From contig JAGUCH010000002.1 in NCBI GenBank assembly GCA_019096065.1, forward strand, positions 6,522,501 through 6,586,500: DNA of 64,000 nucleotides. Reading direction: 5' to 3'. The stretch is from Paracyclopina nana. Taxonomy: Eukaryota; Arthropoda; Copepoda; Cyclopoida; Cyclopettidae. Under the pieces are notes generated by a model that saw nothing but the letters and a program-made list of their open reading frames with translations, did not search any database and had not been told where the DNA came from. A program made the position numbers and the translations under genes. Each line of letters opens with the position of its first letter. The first letter of the stretch is position 1. This document shows, piece after piece, positions 54,407-64,000 of the stretch.

Positions 54407-57400
54407 TTATTTGTAAATGTACTTGTCAATAGGCTGTCGTCGTTGATTTACAATCGAATCTAAGAGCCATTTTTCTGACACCTGAGGAGCTTTCTTTTTT
54501 GCCAGCAGGCCAAACTTTTTCACCATTGGCTGTTCCTTGAGACCCTTATGCCTAACGATGAGATTTGCATCTTCAAATTGCGTCTCGGTCACCACCTCTC
54601 CACCATACGAGATGATGTATCGTGTCAGCTCCTCCAGTTTGTCCATGCCTGCTTGCAGAAAGATCTTGTCACCTGCAAAAACATCAGGCAGGCCCTGAAA
54701 GCTCAGACTCTGCTCTTTCTCGTTTTTGAGTAGCGTCAAATTCCCTTCAGCTAAGTCCAATACTGGGTAACTTCTGGGCTTTTTGGCACCACTAACATGC
54801 CCCTCTTGTTGCAACAAAGACCTTTTAACTGTTTGATTCCCTTCTTGGCCGAGACTGTGAACGGTAATCTTGATGTTGGTGTGTAAAAATACATTTTTAA
54901 GCAGGGTCCTCACTGCATTCCATTCGAGTTGGTCAAGGCCACAGCCAATTTTGGGCATGGCAATTTTCTTGACGTTATTTTCTGCTGCATGATCCCTCAT
55001 AGCCACAAGGCTTTGTCTAAGGCTCTCGTAGGTAGGCTTGTCACTATACTTGGCCTTGGTCACCAAATTATAGATGAACCGCGCCCTTTCCTTTAAAACA
55101 GCAATTTCTCCTATGTCTGCTTTGGCCTTCTCCAATTCGTCAATTCTGCCAAACTTTTGGCGAAACAACTTGGCAACACCTTTACCTAATTTCATGTCCC
55201 GACTGACACAATGTGCCAAACTGGTCGTTGGATCCGCGGAGAAAAGGTCACCGTGCACGACAGAAATCTCAAATTCGGAGGCGATGGATGATATATGAAC
55301 TTTGTCAAACGATCTGCCACTTGAGCCAAGTTTAACTTGCACTAAGTTCCCAACCAGTCCATCATTGGAGCTGTGCTCGAGCTTTTTTGGACTTGTAGCA
55401 AATTCAGCAGCGTTTTCCTTTTTCTCCTCACTATTTGTCTTTGAAAGCTTTGCGTCTGAGCTTTTCTCAGATTTCCGCCTACTTTTTGTAGGCGTTTCGC
55501 CGTCCATATTTTTCAACGGAGTTGCTTTCGACTCCTCTAACTTTCTCTTCTTTTTAGGGGTGAGATCTTCGCTGTCCTCCATAGCGCTGTTTTTTCCTTT
55601 GTAGTCCAAATCAATGTTGCTGGTGCTCTTTTTTGACTCTTCAAACAAAACTTTGAGCTCCTTGAGTGATGTTGCAGTTTCCCAACTTTTATCCTGGCGA
55701 ATTTTTGTGACTCGCGGAAATCTAATTGAGATTCCATCTGCAGAGTGGATCTCAGCCTTCGAAAACTCTGCGCCGGTTATCTCCCAAATGGGCGAACTTT
55801 TTGGGTCCTTAACCACAAAGTCAGGTGCCATGGTGCGAGAACAGTCCAACCAAGGAGGGATGCGATCATAGTTTTGCTTGATTTTCTCCATATTGGGAGC
55901 GAGCTCCCTCTGCAGCCGCTCCAACGTATCGTCGTCATGCCCAGTGTGTACCTTGGTCACAGTTTTCCACTTGTCTCTATCGTGGTCGTAACAGCCCATG
56001 AGAAAGATGGACATGATGCCTCCTTTTTGCCCGGATCCAAACCTTAAACAGAGCAATTTTCCGAAATGAAGCAGCATTATTTAACACAGTATCAGAAATA
56101 TCATCAAACACAGAATTATTCATTGTATGGGCTTTACATTAGCCCACAAAGCATAATGCATTGGATAGCAGGAACGGAGATTGCTTTTCCAAGGAAAAAT
56201 AAGAAAGCTAATAGACTTAATGAGATTGGCAATATTTCTGCTTAAAAAAAAAAGCTTTTTATAATCACACGCACAACACAAAAAAGAATTCTCGGGCGAA
56301 ATGGTTTCTCTACAAATCTTTACAAAATTCTTGTGTAACGACAGATTTTTTAGCGATGATAAAATACTATGCGCAGTAATGTCGTGCTAACGTTAATAAC
56401 GCGGGGAAATCTAATCCACCCCGTCTTGCACGAGGATTTTGGTAAATCTACTTATACATACTAAAGCTTTGACATTCATAGCATTTTTTTCAATAAAAGC
56501 TTCACCCAACTTCCCAAACAAGATTAGCAAGGATTTTAAATACTTACCAAGCGCCCAAAACAACAAGGTCAGCCGAGTCCGCCATAGCCCCTTCATTCAA
56601 ATAATCCTTTTTTACTTTCAACCAATGCCTTTTTCCAGGCTCGTATGTGCTTTTGAGGTCTTTCAGCACCAAACCCTCCAAGCCTTTGCTGAGCACTTCT
56701 TTGATCATATCTGACAACTGGGCCTTCTTTGTAATGACTTTTGCTTCTGAAAACTTGACGTTATTTCCAACCTCAACCATGACTTCATGCAAAAAATTTT
56801 TCCTTTCTTTAATGCTCTTGCTCATCAAGTTTTCCCCATTGTAAAACAAGCAATCAAAGACAAACAAACACGGCGTGGCGTCTTGAAAGCCAGCAGCTTT
56901 ATGCACTCCCAGTGAGCCAAAAGGTAGAGGATATCCAGTCGCATTGTCAACCATGAGTACTTCAGCGTCTAATATCAAACTCGAAGCCGCTGGGAATGCT
57001 TTGGGAATGTGATCTTTGAAATGGGCCACTTTGTGTTGGAGCACTGGTTTCAAGCTTCGTGAGAAATACTTGAATTCCGAGCCACTTTTGTGCAATTGAA
57101 CTCTCTCGCCGTCGTATTTGATCTCGGAGAACATTCCGTTAGGACACTTGTCAAAGGCCATATCCACAGATTTGCATGCTGCCGCTAGCATAGGCTGAAC
57201 AGGAGTCATTAAAGCTGCTCCAACATCCAAAGGGCCCTGGGGATTCCCTGAATTCCTCAGTTGAACAACTTTCTCCAGAACTTTGTGTATTTGCCGAGAA
57301 CTGTTGAAAGCCTCGTGGGCATCTTTGTGCAGAGCCTCTAGAATATGCTTGGCTCCTGCTTGCATCCGAAGGTCACCTTTTATCAAGCGAATGACCATTT

Positions 57401-58274
57401 TTAAGTCATTAGTCGTGCAAATGGTTGCCATGCTTGATAACGCGGACATTTGCTCGTCTTCTTTGGACAAATGAGTTAGACTGTCAAGGAAATCGTCCAC
57501 TTGGTGAATGGTTAAAGTAGCCTTTTTTGCAGGTTCTATAGCAGTTTTTGCTTGGTCAAAAAACTTGGCTATGGTCTCAGCCACGTCACCTTGCTCTAGA
57601 TCGGTGAGCATGAGAGACTCCTTAGTGCCAAAAATTCGACTGAAGATCTTAATAAGCTGCTTGCTTTGAAGGTTGTAAATTCGTTTTATGACTCCTGGGA
57701 GTAAAAGCCGAATCCAGACAAACAAGTCCCCCTGAAACGACACCTGATCACTGCCTTTGTCGAAGAACTTCTTCACTACCTCTGTCTTGGCCAAGTATGA
57801 GGGGTTATCTGCAATGTTGGCTACAAGCCTCCTAAACTCTCTAAAAGAGTTGTCTCTGTGGCTTTTGTCACCCTTGAAATCAGGCTTTTCAACTTTAGGT
57901 TGAGGTAGGTTTGTCACTTTAGGAGATTTCAGAGGGGTGACTTTTTTCCCTGGGGATTTCTTAGTGGCCGAAAACTCTTCGTGAGCTCGCATGAGTTGGA
58001 GAATTGGCTCCTTGTCGTCATCTTTGATGTCATCCCAACCCTCAATATCGCCTGGCTCCTCAATAATTTTTGTGGTGGCTCTGGCCTTTTTAAAAGACTC
58101 AAACAGGCAAATGGGGTGATGATATTGCTTCATGTCTCCACCATTATCACTGAAAATATTGGGCACCAACTTGGCTATTCTCACTTGACCTTTATCCATT
58201 TGGGCCTTACACTTTTGACATTTGGCAGCTCTTTTTGCATAATCAATTGCAAATCGTGCGTCAGCCATGGTCAT
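54407..58274 (-). CDS. LIG3: DNA ligase III fused to a TARG1-type macrodomain
   Basis: An ATP-dependent DNA ligase for base-excision/single-strand-break repair and mitochondrial DNA. Exons 58274-56548 and 56042-54407 join exactly in phase (TG|G = Trp in VVLGAWFG) to 1,120 residues. Order: a PARP-type zinc finger (residues 13-90, CQKC...HPIC). The ligase DNA-binding domain. The adenylation domain with KYDGER (Lys about 386). The OB domain through about 709 (GGIMSIFLMGCY, DGISIRFPR). A Lys/Ser-rich linker. A macrodomain at about 833-973. A BRCT domain at about 1021-1117. The macrodomain is of the TARG1/OARD1 kind (GDLF, SLAHCVSRD, LGKGVAKLF, KPTYESL, MPKIGCGLD). The two TARG1 catalytic residues are kept, Lys in NLVTK (about 905) and Asp in GCGLD (about 946). 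Usual LIG3 has no macrodomain. Since the BRCT follows it in the same exon, the fusion is not an annotation artefact of two genes. A start at MADARF (58268) is equally possible. Confidence 0.93.
56043..56547 (-). other. LIG3 intron
   Basis: 505 bp, donor GTAAGTA at 56547, acceptor TTTAAG ending at 56043. AT-rich, nothing else seen. Confidence 0.7.
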
Positions 58275-58582
58275 CTAATTCTTATGATTATGAGTGGCGC
58301 TTAACAGTTGTCTCTAGCACAGTAATTTCAAAAATGCCCAGGCATGTCTCAGCTTGCTTGTTTTGAAGTTTGTTTTTGAAGAGTCTCACTGTGCTGCTAG
58401 TGATGAGCTAAATGTTGAACTAGTTTCAAGTGTCAAGTAGGTTCGAAAATATCGTCATGGTTCCCATTAATTCAGCTGACAAAACTCAAGTACTCAGTAA
58501 CTCAACTGAGAGGCGAGAAGAAAAATACACCAAGCTGAGATGGATCAACCAAGACTATTTCTCTTCAAACAGTCTTGAAGAA
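58275..58582. promoter_or_regulatory. Divergent promoter region LIG3 / JKAMP
   Basis: About 300 bp separate the two start codons. It is the only space for both promoters. If JKAMP starts at an upstream in-frame ATG (58457) the gap is only 180 bp. Confidence 0.4.
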
Positions 58583-59614
58583 ATGTCGAGATTATCAGTG
58601 GTAGCGCTTATTTGCATGGCTCATTGTAGCTATGGCTACAATTACGTGGAAGGACCAGTTCTAAAAAATAGAGTGGAAGATTTTCATTGCCCTGGATTGT
58701 ACTGTGGAAGAAGTGAATTCAATGACACTCACTTTTCTGGCTGTGGCAAGTGTGAAAGAGGATGGAGAGTTTCCAACAACACACATTCAATTTGTCAAGA
58801 GTGCAGGCTAAGTCCTACAATGTACGATTGGCTTTTTCTTGCCTTTCATGCAGTGCTAGTTCTAGTATTACATTGGATGGCAATCGACTTGACAGCCAAA
58901 AGGAGGAACCTTGCCAGAGCCGTACTGGCTGTTCACGTTTGTGCGGCCGTTGAAGTAGCTGCAGCTGGTATTATTACGCTTATGGTGAATCATCCCGTTG
59001 GAACTTTGGAGCTCAGGGCATGCAGAGTGGAGAGGCTCTCAGACTGGTACACCTACTTTCACAATCCGACTCCCAACTACGAAAAGACGCTTAACTGCAC
59101 CCAAGAAGCAGTGTATCCATTATATACCATGGTCTTTATCTTCTACGCCCTCTGTGGAATATTCATGCTAGTTTTAAGGCCATTTCTAGCCTCCAAATTG
59201 ATACCAAGGAGAGGAAGATCGTCCATATTTGCTGCCCTGTACTTCCTACCTATTCTTGCTTTAGTGCAAGCTGTGGGGGGAGGTCTGGTTTACGCTTCCT
59301 ACCCGTATATTGTGCTGATTTTGTCCCTTATCTCCTCAGCTTTTCACTTTGCATTCAAATTGAATCAATCGGCCAAAGCCCTCCTCTTCGGATGCGTGAA
59401 AGACTCAAGAAGTGCAGTGATTTTGGTTGGACACTGGCTCCTCCATGCATTTGGCATTTTGGCCATAACCCAAGTTCGAGAGCCTAGCCTGCATTTACCG
59501 ATGCTGGCCTTGGTACCAGTGCCAGCTTTGTTTTATGTCATGACAGTGCGCTTTTCTGAACCAGACAACTTTTTGAGTGAAAGTACACGAGTGGACAATA
59601 CTGCTTGTCACTAA
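58583..59614 (+). CDS. JKAMP: JNK1-associated membrane protein (JAMP)
   Basis: A multi-pass ER membrane protein that in mammals binds JNK1 and recruits proteasomes and ERAD factors. The frame has no intron. From the ATG at 58583 it gives 343 residues, preferred because a signal-like segment (LSVVALICMAHCSYG) follows. An in-frame ATG at 58457 would add 42 polar residues. Family features are the cysteine-rich N-terminus (CPGLYCG, GCGKCERGWR, CQEC), YDWLFL at the first helix, LSDWYT.F.NP.P.Y and CTQEAVYPLYTMVFIFYA. Then come LYFLPIL.LVQAVGGGL.Y, SHWLLHAFGI-like (VGHWLLHAFGI) and ALVPVPALFYVMT.RF.EP. About seven hydrophobic helices are visible. Confidence 0.93.
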   Translation: MSRLSVVALICMAHCSYGYNYVEGPVLKNRVEDFHCPGLYCGRSEFNDTHFSGCGKCERGWRVSNNTHSICQECRLSPTMYDWLFLAFHAVLVLVLHWMAIDLTAKRRNLARAVLAVHVCAAVEVAAAGIITLMVNHPVGTLELRACRVERLSDWYTYFHNPTPNYEKTLNCTQEAVYPLYTMVFIFYALCGIFMLVLRPFLASKLIPRRGRSSIFAALYFLPILALVQAVGGGLVYASYPYIVLILSLISSAFHFAFKLNQSAKALLFGCVKDSRSAVILVGHWLLHAFGILAITQVREPSLHLPMLALVPVPALFYVMTVRFSEPDNFLSESTRVDNTACH

Positions 59615-59742
59615 TTATATCAAGTCAAAATGATTGGCAACCAGCATGAGAAAAAAGGAGGGCGCTTGATTATTCTAGGTAATTGTGTACAAATCCCCAC
59701 CATTACACACACACAAAACATACAACAGTACTAAATCCGAAT

Positions 59743-59911
59743 TTAGCTCGCAGGCAGCTGCTCGATATTAGTATCGAAAACGAAGTTTTCTGGGAAGAGC
59801 TCTGCAGCCCTAGCAATCATCAGTTTATAAGATTGCTTTATGGTCACCTCTGCCACGCCGGCAATGTCAGAAATCTCGCGTTGAGACTTTTTGTCATTGG
59901 ACGCCTGTCAT
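59743..59911 (-). pseudogene. TFIIB fragment, last 55 codons (minus strand)
   Basis: On the minus strand, the frame from 59911 to the TAA at 59743-59745 encodes the end of general transcription factor IIB: REISDIAGVAEVTIKQSYKL, then ELFPENFVFDT and the C-terminus. It is well preserved without stops. The preceding part of the same protein is not upstream on this strand but lies inverted at 60071-60340. The two pieces share 24 bp (59885-59908 and 60313-60336). Confidence 0.75.
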
Positions 59912-60070
59912 GCTCGTGTTTACGTTAGTACGATTCAGGATTTCGCGTGTGTTAGTTGAATAAATCGACTACTACATAGAAACCTTCGACGTGCTCGGTT
60001 TTATTGCATAGCTCGACTTTATTCGTGTTTTAGTGCATCGACGACTCTTATCAGATCTATACAAATTGTG

Positions 60071-60340
60071 GCTGTCTCCACAGTGAGCAAGAAGGAGATT
60101 GGCAGATGCTTCAAGCTTATCTTGAAGGCTCATGATACGAACGTGGAAATCATCACTACAGGCGATTTCATGAATAGGTTCTGCAGCACTTTAGGTTTGT
60201 CCAGAGATATTCAGAGGGCTGCCACTACTATAGCCAAAAGAGCTGGAGACTTGGACCTTGTTCCCGGAAGATCGCCAATTTCTGTGGCAGCTGCTGCCAT
60301 TTACATGGCATCACAGGCGTCCAATGACAAAAAGTCCTGA
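60071..60340 (+). pseudogene. TFIIB fragment, second cyclin repeat start (plus strand)
   Basis: This plus-strand frame encodes the start of the second cyclin-like repeat of [55 protein letters not shown]. It ends at a premature TGA at 60338-60340, right after the 24-bp segment shared with the minus-strand piece. A CCACAG before TGAGCAAG could be a splice acceptor, so it might also be an exon. The N-terminal zinc ribbon and first cyclin repeat are not in the window. Confidence 0.75.
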
Positions 60341-60701
60341 GTACCGAGACTTATGACGGCTTTGCATGATGATGAAATTGAACGTAAACAAAGTCACCAG
60401 GTATATTATACTGAAAGTCATCTTTATTTTAAAAAAATGCCGAATTTGTTAAACCCTTTTTAGAACACAAGACCTGGTAACTCTTTGAAATCAGCAAATC
60501 TGATTTACTTAAAGAGTTAAAGTCTAGTCAGGAAGGAGGTGTAAGGCTGACTTTAGCTGCATTGAAGGCTGTCAAAAGAGCAAGTTAGCCATCCTCTGTG
60601 AAGTATTTGACCGATGGCCTATATAGTATGCTTCTGTAACATCAAGCTCCGTAAACTCGCTCTATAGCCTCCTTATTGATACTTGAGTCACCCGATCGGC
60701 C
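60341..60701. other. Intergenic before the BTB gene
   Basis: No gene. It presumably holds the BTB gene promoter. An imperfect inverted AT-rich segment (TTTAAAGAG-type) lies near 60480-60520. Confidence 0.35.
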
Positions 60702-62141
60702 ATGAACATGGATTCGTCAAAGGACTCGGATTCTACTCTGCTGTCCGAACAAAGCAACCACGCTAATTTTGTCGCTGGGATCTTGCAGATAAGTCAGTCA
60801 GATCCTCCATTGTTCAGTGACTTCACGATTGTCTGTGCAAATGGCGAGACCGTGTCAACCCACAGAATGATTTTGGCTGCAAGAAGCAAATTTTTTGAAG
60901 CCTTGTTCCGGCAGGATGGAGAAGGTGTCAGGTCAGTGAGCGTCTCCCAATTTAGTCGAGCAGTCATTTCCACCATTGTCAAATCTTTGATCAAATGCGA
61001 TTTCAAAACTCTGCTGAAAGCAGGATGCTGGGAAGTATTGGAAGCAGCAGACTACTTTCAAATTGAGTATTTAATGCTGGCATCGACCTATCTTCTCAAG
61101 TATAAGCTCTCCACCTTTAATTTTGTCGAATTTGCTGAAATGGCCGACACTTTCAACGCTGGTAGCCTGCTCGAGCATTGTGCTGCCTATGGACAGCAAA
61201 GGCTTCAAGATATGCAATATCACATGAGCTTGAAGTCATTTCATGGACTATCCAAAAACCTATTGCTGAAGATCTTCAAGGTCAGACGAGGCATGGTAGA
61301 TGAGCAGCATCGCCCAATGGATTTTGTCGAGATTCAATTGTGCTTGTATGATATGATTTTTACTGTTTTGGATGAGACAGGAAGACTGGCTGATCTTGAG
61401 GAGTTCATTGCAAATTGCTTTCACCTGGGATACCTCCATTTTTCGTTAAATGCACCGGAAGAGCAGCCTCATGCATTAACGTCGAGATTTATTATGGACT
61501 ACAAACGCATCATTGTGAACCCTGATCGAAGGGAGGCGCTTTTGAATTCCTTGCCTGTCCAAGAAGGTCCTAGTGAGGGGCTTAAGCATGTCGAATACCT
61601 TAAGTATATTATTGCCTCAAATACATTTGGTGATGCGTCTGACATAAGTCCTGATAACAGAGGCGAAGAATGGGAAATTCTGGGCGACATCCGAGCGATA
61701 GGCGTGAAAACTAGGCTATGGGATGGTCGAACCATAGTACAGGGATTCAAAGTAGTGCTTAAAGACGGCACCCAAAAGGCGGTGGGCATGGACTTTGCCG
61801 ATGATCGAAATGTGACTTTTCTGGAACTGGATCAAGATGACCACCTATTGTATCCTAGCTGCGTGCGGTCGGGGTGGTACCTTGACCAAATCGGATTTCA
61901 CTCAATAAAAGAAAAAACACTTGGACCGGTGGGAGGAATGGGAGGATCCCAAAGAACGCCAGATCCAGACTTAACTTATGGCACCTATCTCTATGGCATT
62001 TCTGGGCGTACTGCAGTAACCCAAAATGCTCCTTGTATCCACAGTGTGAGGTTTTACGTAGTGACCATACCTAACCCTCAGGTAAGACTTCCATGGAGGC
62101 ATGAAGACAGTGACGACGGTTTTTGGCCCACCTATGGTTAA
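60702..62141 (+). CDS. BTB-BACK protein with a jacalin-like C-terminal domain
   Basis: An intronless frame of 479 residues. The BTB/POZ domain spans about 37-135 (DFTIVCANGETVSTHRMILAARSKFF, then AADYFQIEYLM). A BACK-like helical region follows to about 250. BTB-BACK proteins usually act as substrate adaptors for cullin-3 ubiquitin ligases. The C-terminal part, about 325-465, is a beta-rich region (LWDGRTIVQGFKVVLKDG, SGWYLDQIGFHS, GPVGGMGG, HSVRFYV). The GPVGGMGG loop and the alternating beta pattern recall jacalin-type beta-prism lectin folds. No Kelch repeats are present. The domain call for the C-terminus is an inference, while BTB is clear. The gene converges with SPATA7. Confidence 0.8.
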   Translation: MNMDSSKDSDSTLLSEQSNHANFVAGILQISQSDPPLFSDFTIVCANGETVSTHRMILAARSKFFEALFRQDGEGVRSVSVSQFSRAVISTIVKSLIKCDFKTLLKAGCWEVLEAADYFQIEYLMLASTYLLKYKLSTFNFVEFAEMADTFNAGSLLEHCAAYGQQRLQDMQYHMSLKSFHGLSKNLLLKIFKVRRGMVDEQHRPMDFVEIQLCLYDMIFTVLDETGRLADLEEFIANCFHLGYLHFSLNAPEEQPHALTSRFIMDYKRIIVNPDRREALLNSLPVQEGPSEGLKHVEYLKYIIASNTFGDASDISPDNRGEEWEILGDIRAIGVKTRLWDGRTIVQGFKVVLKDGTQKAVGMDFADDRNVTFLELDQDDHLLYPSCVRSGWYLDQIGFHSIKEKTLGPVGGMGGSQRTPDPDLTYGTYLYGISGRTAVTQNAPCIHSVRFYVVTIPNPQVRLPWRHEDSDDGFWPTYG

Positions 62142-62375
62142 CACTTTTTTAATCATGATAAGATGAATGAAAAGGATTTCTCGAATTTCAATTTTTATTA
62201 CAGGCGATTAAGCCTTTAGAACATTCCTAGCATATTGCTAAAGAATTTCTCTCAGCAACATAAAATGTGAACGTTACGCTCAGAGATAATATAGTATATA
62301 GAAATTCTTTCCATTAAGATGTTATAATATTAGGGGATTGATAATGAGCCGAGAGAGGGAATAGGTACACATGAA

Positions 62376-63962
62376 TCAGTCCAAATCACTCTCATAAGGA
62401 ATATCCTCATCTTCGATGGCAGAGGCAGCTTCAGAGTTTGATCCTAATGACTCTTCGCGTTCCTCAGAGGGAATCAAATCATCTTGAACGGAATCGTTCT
62501 CTGAATGGGCTTCAGCTTTTTCCCGCTCAACTACAGTGAGCTCCTTCCCATCATCTACAGTGGTCCTGGACCGTTGAAGTGGGGGTTTGGGCCGCTTGTT
62601 TAGGTCATCCTTGTACGCAAATGACTTGACTAGCAGAGCCTGAGTTCGACTCTCGTTCAGTCTTCTTTTGGCATCAGCCATGCTTGAAGAATTGAAAGAA
62701 ACGTTCAAGTTTGAAAGATTCAGAGATTCAAACAGCTTTCCAGGGCTTTTGGATGCAATAGGCAGTTTTCGCCTGGGAGAATCCTCTTCATCCGTTTCAG
62801 GGCTGGCATAGGTATTCTCGACAATTTTCGGTGGGCTTTTTCTGGGTTTGGCTTGAACAGACTTTTCTTCCCTGAGGACTGATTTCAGAAGAGCTACTAA
62901 ATCCTGATCACTTTCATCCATGAGTAAGCTGCTCAAGCTGTCATCGTCTTCCACGACTTCTTCCTTGACAGCATTATTGCTGCCATTGGCTGCTGGAGGA
63001 TGCAACGAACTCAACGAAGAAGATTCTGACGTTGACCTCACCATTTTCCTCGCATTGGAGCCTTTTTCAAACCCAAGATCTTCCTTGAGCTTGGTCATCA
63101 GAGCGACTTTCTCATTAACGGTGATGTTTTCATTTCTGGCATAATTACTGCAATGGGAATCCAGAGCTCTTCGTATGGCTTTCTCGGTGAAAACGCCTCT
63201 GCGCAAGATCTCCCGAGTTACTTTGTTTAAGAACTCGACCTTTTCTGTGTCACCTCGGTCCACCAAGTGATTGATGGGCTTTCTGTGCCTGTTATCACCA
63301 AGACTGGGCTTTGGATGGCCGTCAAATCGCCTATGGACTGGAGTGGTACCTAAGCTGCTGAGAAATTGCTTCCGTCGATTGGTTGCATTTTGGCTGACTG
63401 GTGGAGGAGGTCCTCTGGAGGAATGACCCTTGTAGTGATTGATGATCCTTGGCTGAATATGATAGTTGTTGGCATCCGGAGTCGGTTCTCGGGTGTGAAG
63501 ACGGCTATTTTCCCCGCCGGAAAATCCATACGCGGAATCCTTGCTTGACTCCTTCTCCTGAATCAAGGAAGATTTCAAAGCCTCTGCAGCCTTTTGCCTG
63601 GCTCGACCACGGACCGCTTGATCGTACAGCCAAGCCTCCTTTTTCTTGGCCACCAGATGGTCAGTATCATCATCTTCCTCGTCCTCTTCAAAGTCCTCTT
63701 CTCCATAGTCGTCATCGGCCTCCACGATGCTTGTTTTCTGCGTCTCTTGACTAGCCAATTCTTTGCTGATAGCCTTTTGTACTGGTTGTGGCTTCCGTCT
63801 TGGAGGCTGATAGTTCCTGTCCTGCGTAAGCCTTGATGTCACTTTGGTCGCGTCATAAGCTGGTGGCTTGTCCAAGACGCGCTTCTGGCCGATGACAGCG
63901 GCACTTTTAGGCCTCGCCACTGAACTTGACTTTTTCAAAGCTCTTGACGCGGAGGATGCCAC
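62376..63962 (-). CDS. SPATA7: SPATA7-like ciliary protein (5' end outside window)
   Basis: A frame of 528 residues that is open at its 5' side. A likely splice acceptor (CTCAAACAG) near 63961 suggests that earlier exons lie beyond the window. The only strong family block is at about residues 240-300: EFLNKVTREILRRGVFTEKA, IRRALDSH, and KVALMTKLKEDLGFE, which matches the conserved helical domain of SPATA7 (FIEDVTDEILKLGLFSN-type). In vertebrates SPATA7 sits at the photoreceptor connecting cilium with RPGRIP1. The rest is low-complexity, with Ser/Pro/Arg stretches, an acidic DDDYGEEDFEEDEEDDD patch near residue 83 and an acidic C-terminus. Disordered ends are usual in this family. Confidence 0.75.
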   Translation of the reverse strand: MASSASRALKKSSSVARPKSAAVIGQKRVLDKPPAYDATKVTSRLTQDRNYQPPRRKPQPVQKAISKELASQETQKTSIVEADDDYGEEDFEEDEEDDDTDHLVAKKKEAWLYDQAVRGRARQKAAEALKSSLIQEKESSKDSAYGFSGGENSRLHTREPTPDANNYHIQPRIINHYKGHSSRGPPPPVSQNATNRRKQFLSSLGTTPVHRRFDGHPKPSLGDNRHRKPINHLVDRGDTEKVEFLNKVTREILRRGVFTEKAIRRALDSHCSNYARNENITVNEKVALMTKLKEDLGFEKGSNARKMVRSTSESSSLSSLHPPAANGSNNAVKEEVVEDDDSLSSLLMDESDQDLVALLKSVLREEKSVQAKPRKSPPKIVENTYASPETDEEDSPRRKLPIASKSPGKLFESLNLSNLNVSFNSSSMADAKRRLNESRTQALLVKSFAYKDDLNKRPKPPLQRSRTTVDDGKELTVVEREKAEAHSENDSVQDDLIPSEEREESLGSNSEAASAIEDEDIPYESDLD

Positions 63963-64000
63963 TGTTTGAGGCCTCGTACTTGTACTTGTCAGTATGCTGC

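Noticed and set aside
54407..56077. Macrodomain-BRCT exon as a separate gene next to LIG3
   Set aside because: The same exon begins with the LIG3 OB domain (GGIMSIFLMGCY) and joins the upstream exon in phase through canonical splice sites, so one gene is the simpler reading.
59683..59928. Plus-strand 81-codon frame
   Set aside because: It is antisense to the preserved TFIIB C-terminal fragment on the minus strand.

Overview
The window is animal nuclear DNA, almost certainly from an arthropod and probably an insect. Its genes are conserved metazoan genes with GT-AG introns. Many introns are only 56-66 bp, and a few are 0.5-2 kb. The PBX-family gene looks like insect extradenticle, and the largest mobile element is a BEL/Pao retrotransposon. 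I cannot fix the species.

Layout. 0-2.6 kb: the end of a transposase-like reading frame and a small secreted-protein gene. 4-11 kb: TRMT1 (-), an unrecognised KEN-box protein (+), CDK10 (+) and extradenticle (-). 11.6-21.7 kb: ALG1 (-), a TMCC coiled-coil membrane protein (-), V-ATPase subunit D (+), an unknown four-helix membrane protein (+), ABHD12 (-) and a small unrecognised secreted protein (+). 25-26 kb: a single-pass membrane protein with a fibronectin-III-like ectodomain. 28.6-45.1 kb: an accessory block made almost wholly of mobile DNA. It holds a 10.55-kb BEL/Pao element with 234-bp LTRs and a 5-bp target duplication, a 670-bp Mutator-like element nested inside it, tRNA-like sequences, palindromic MITEs, an AAGCTT-rich foldback and a TIR element with an 8-bp duplication. 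46-53 kb: a GDAP2-like CRAL-TRIO gene (+), UBE2T (-) and a domesticated integrase/helix-turn-helix array gene (+), with a second Mutator-like element just past its stop codon. 54-64 kb: DNA ligase III (-), JKAMP (+), a broken TFIIB copy, a BTB protein (+) and SPATA7 (-, running off the window).

Main points. (1) DNA ligase III is predicted as one 1,120-residue protein that carries a TARG1/OARD1-type macrodomain, with both catalytic residues kept, between the ligase core and the BRCT domain. It would join strand sealing to removal of ADP-ribose. (2) The BEL/Pao element has a third frame of about 1,050 residues behind pol, with a possible degenerate RNase D-like region and three zinc knuckles. 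(3) An intron-containing host gene combines an inactivated integrase, a C2H2 finger, four related helix-turn-helix-like repeats and a pogo-like C-terminal module. (4) A TFIIB copy is split into two pieces on opposite strands that share 24 bp, as expected from twin-primed retrotransposition or an inversion.

Several gene pairs are divergent and may share promoters: TRMT1/KEN-box gene, TMCC/V-ATPase D, ABHD12/small secreted gene and LIG3/JKAMP. All exon models come from splice motifs and family alignment by eye, without transcript data.
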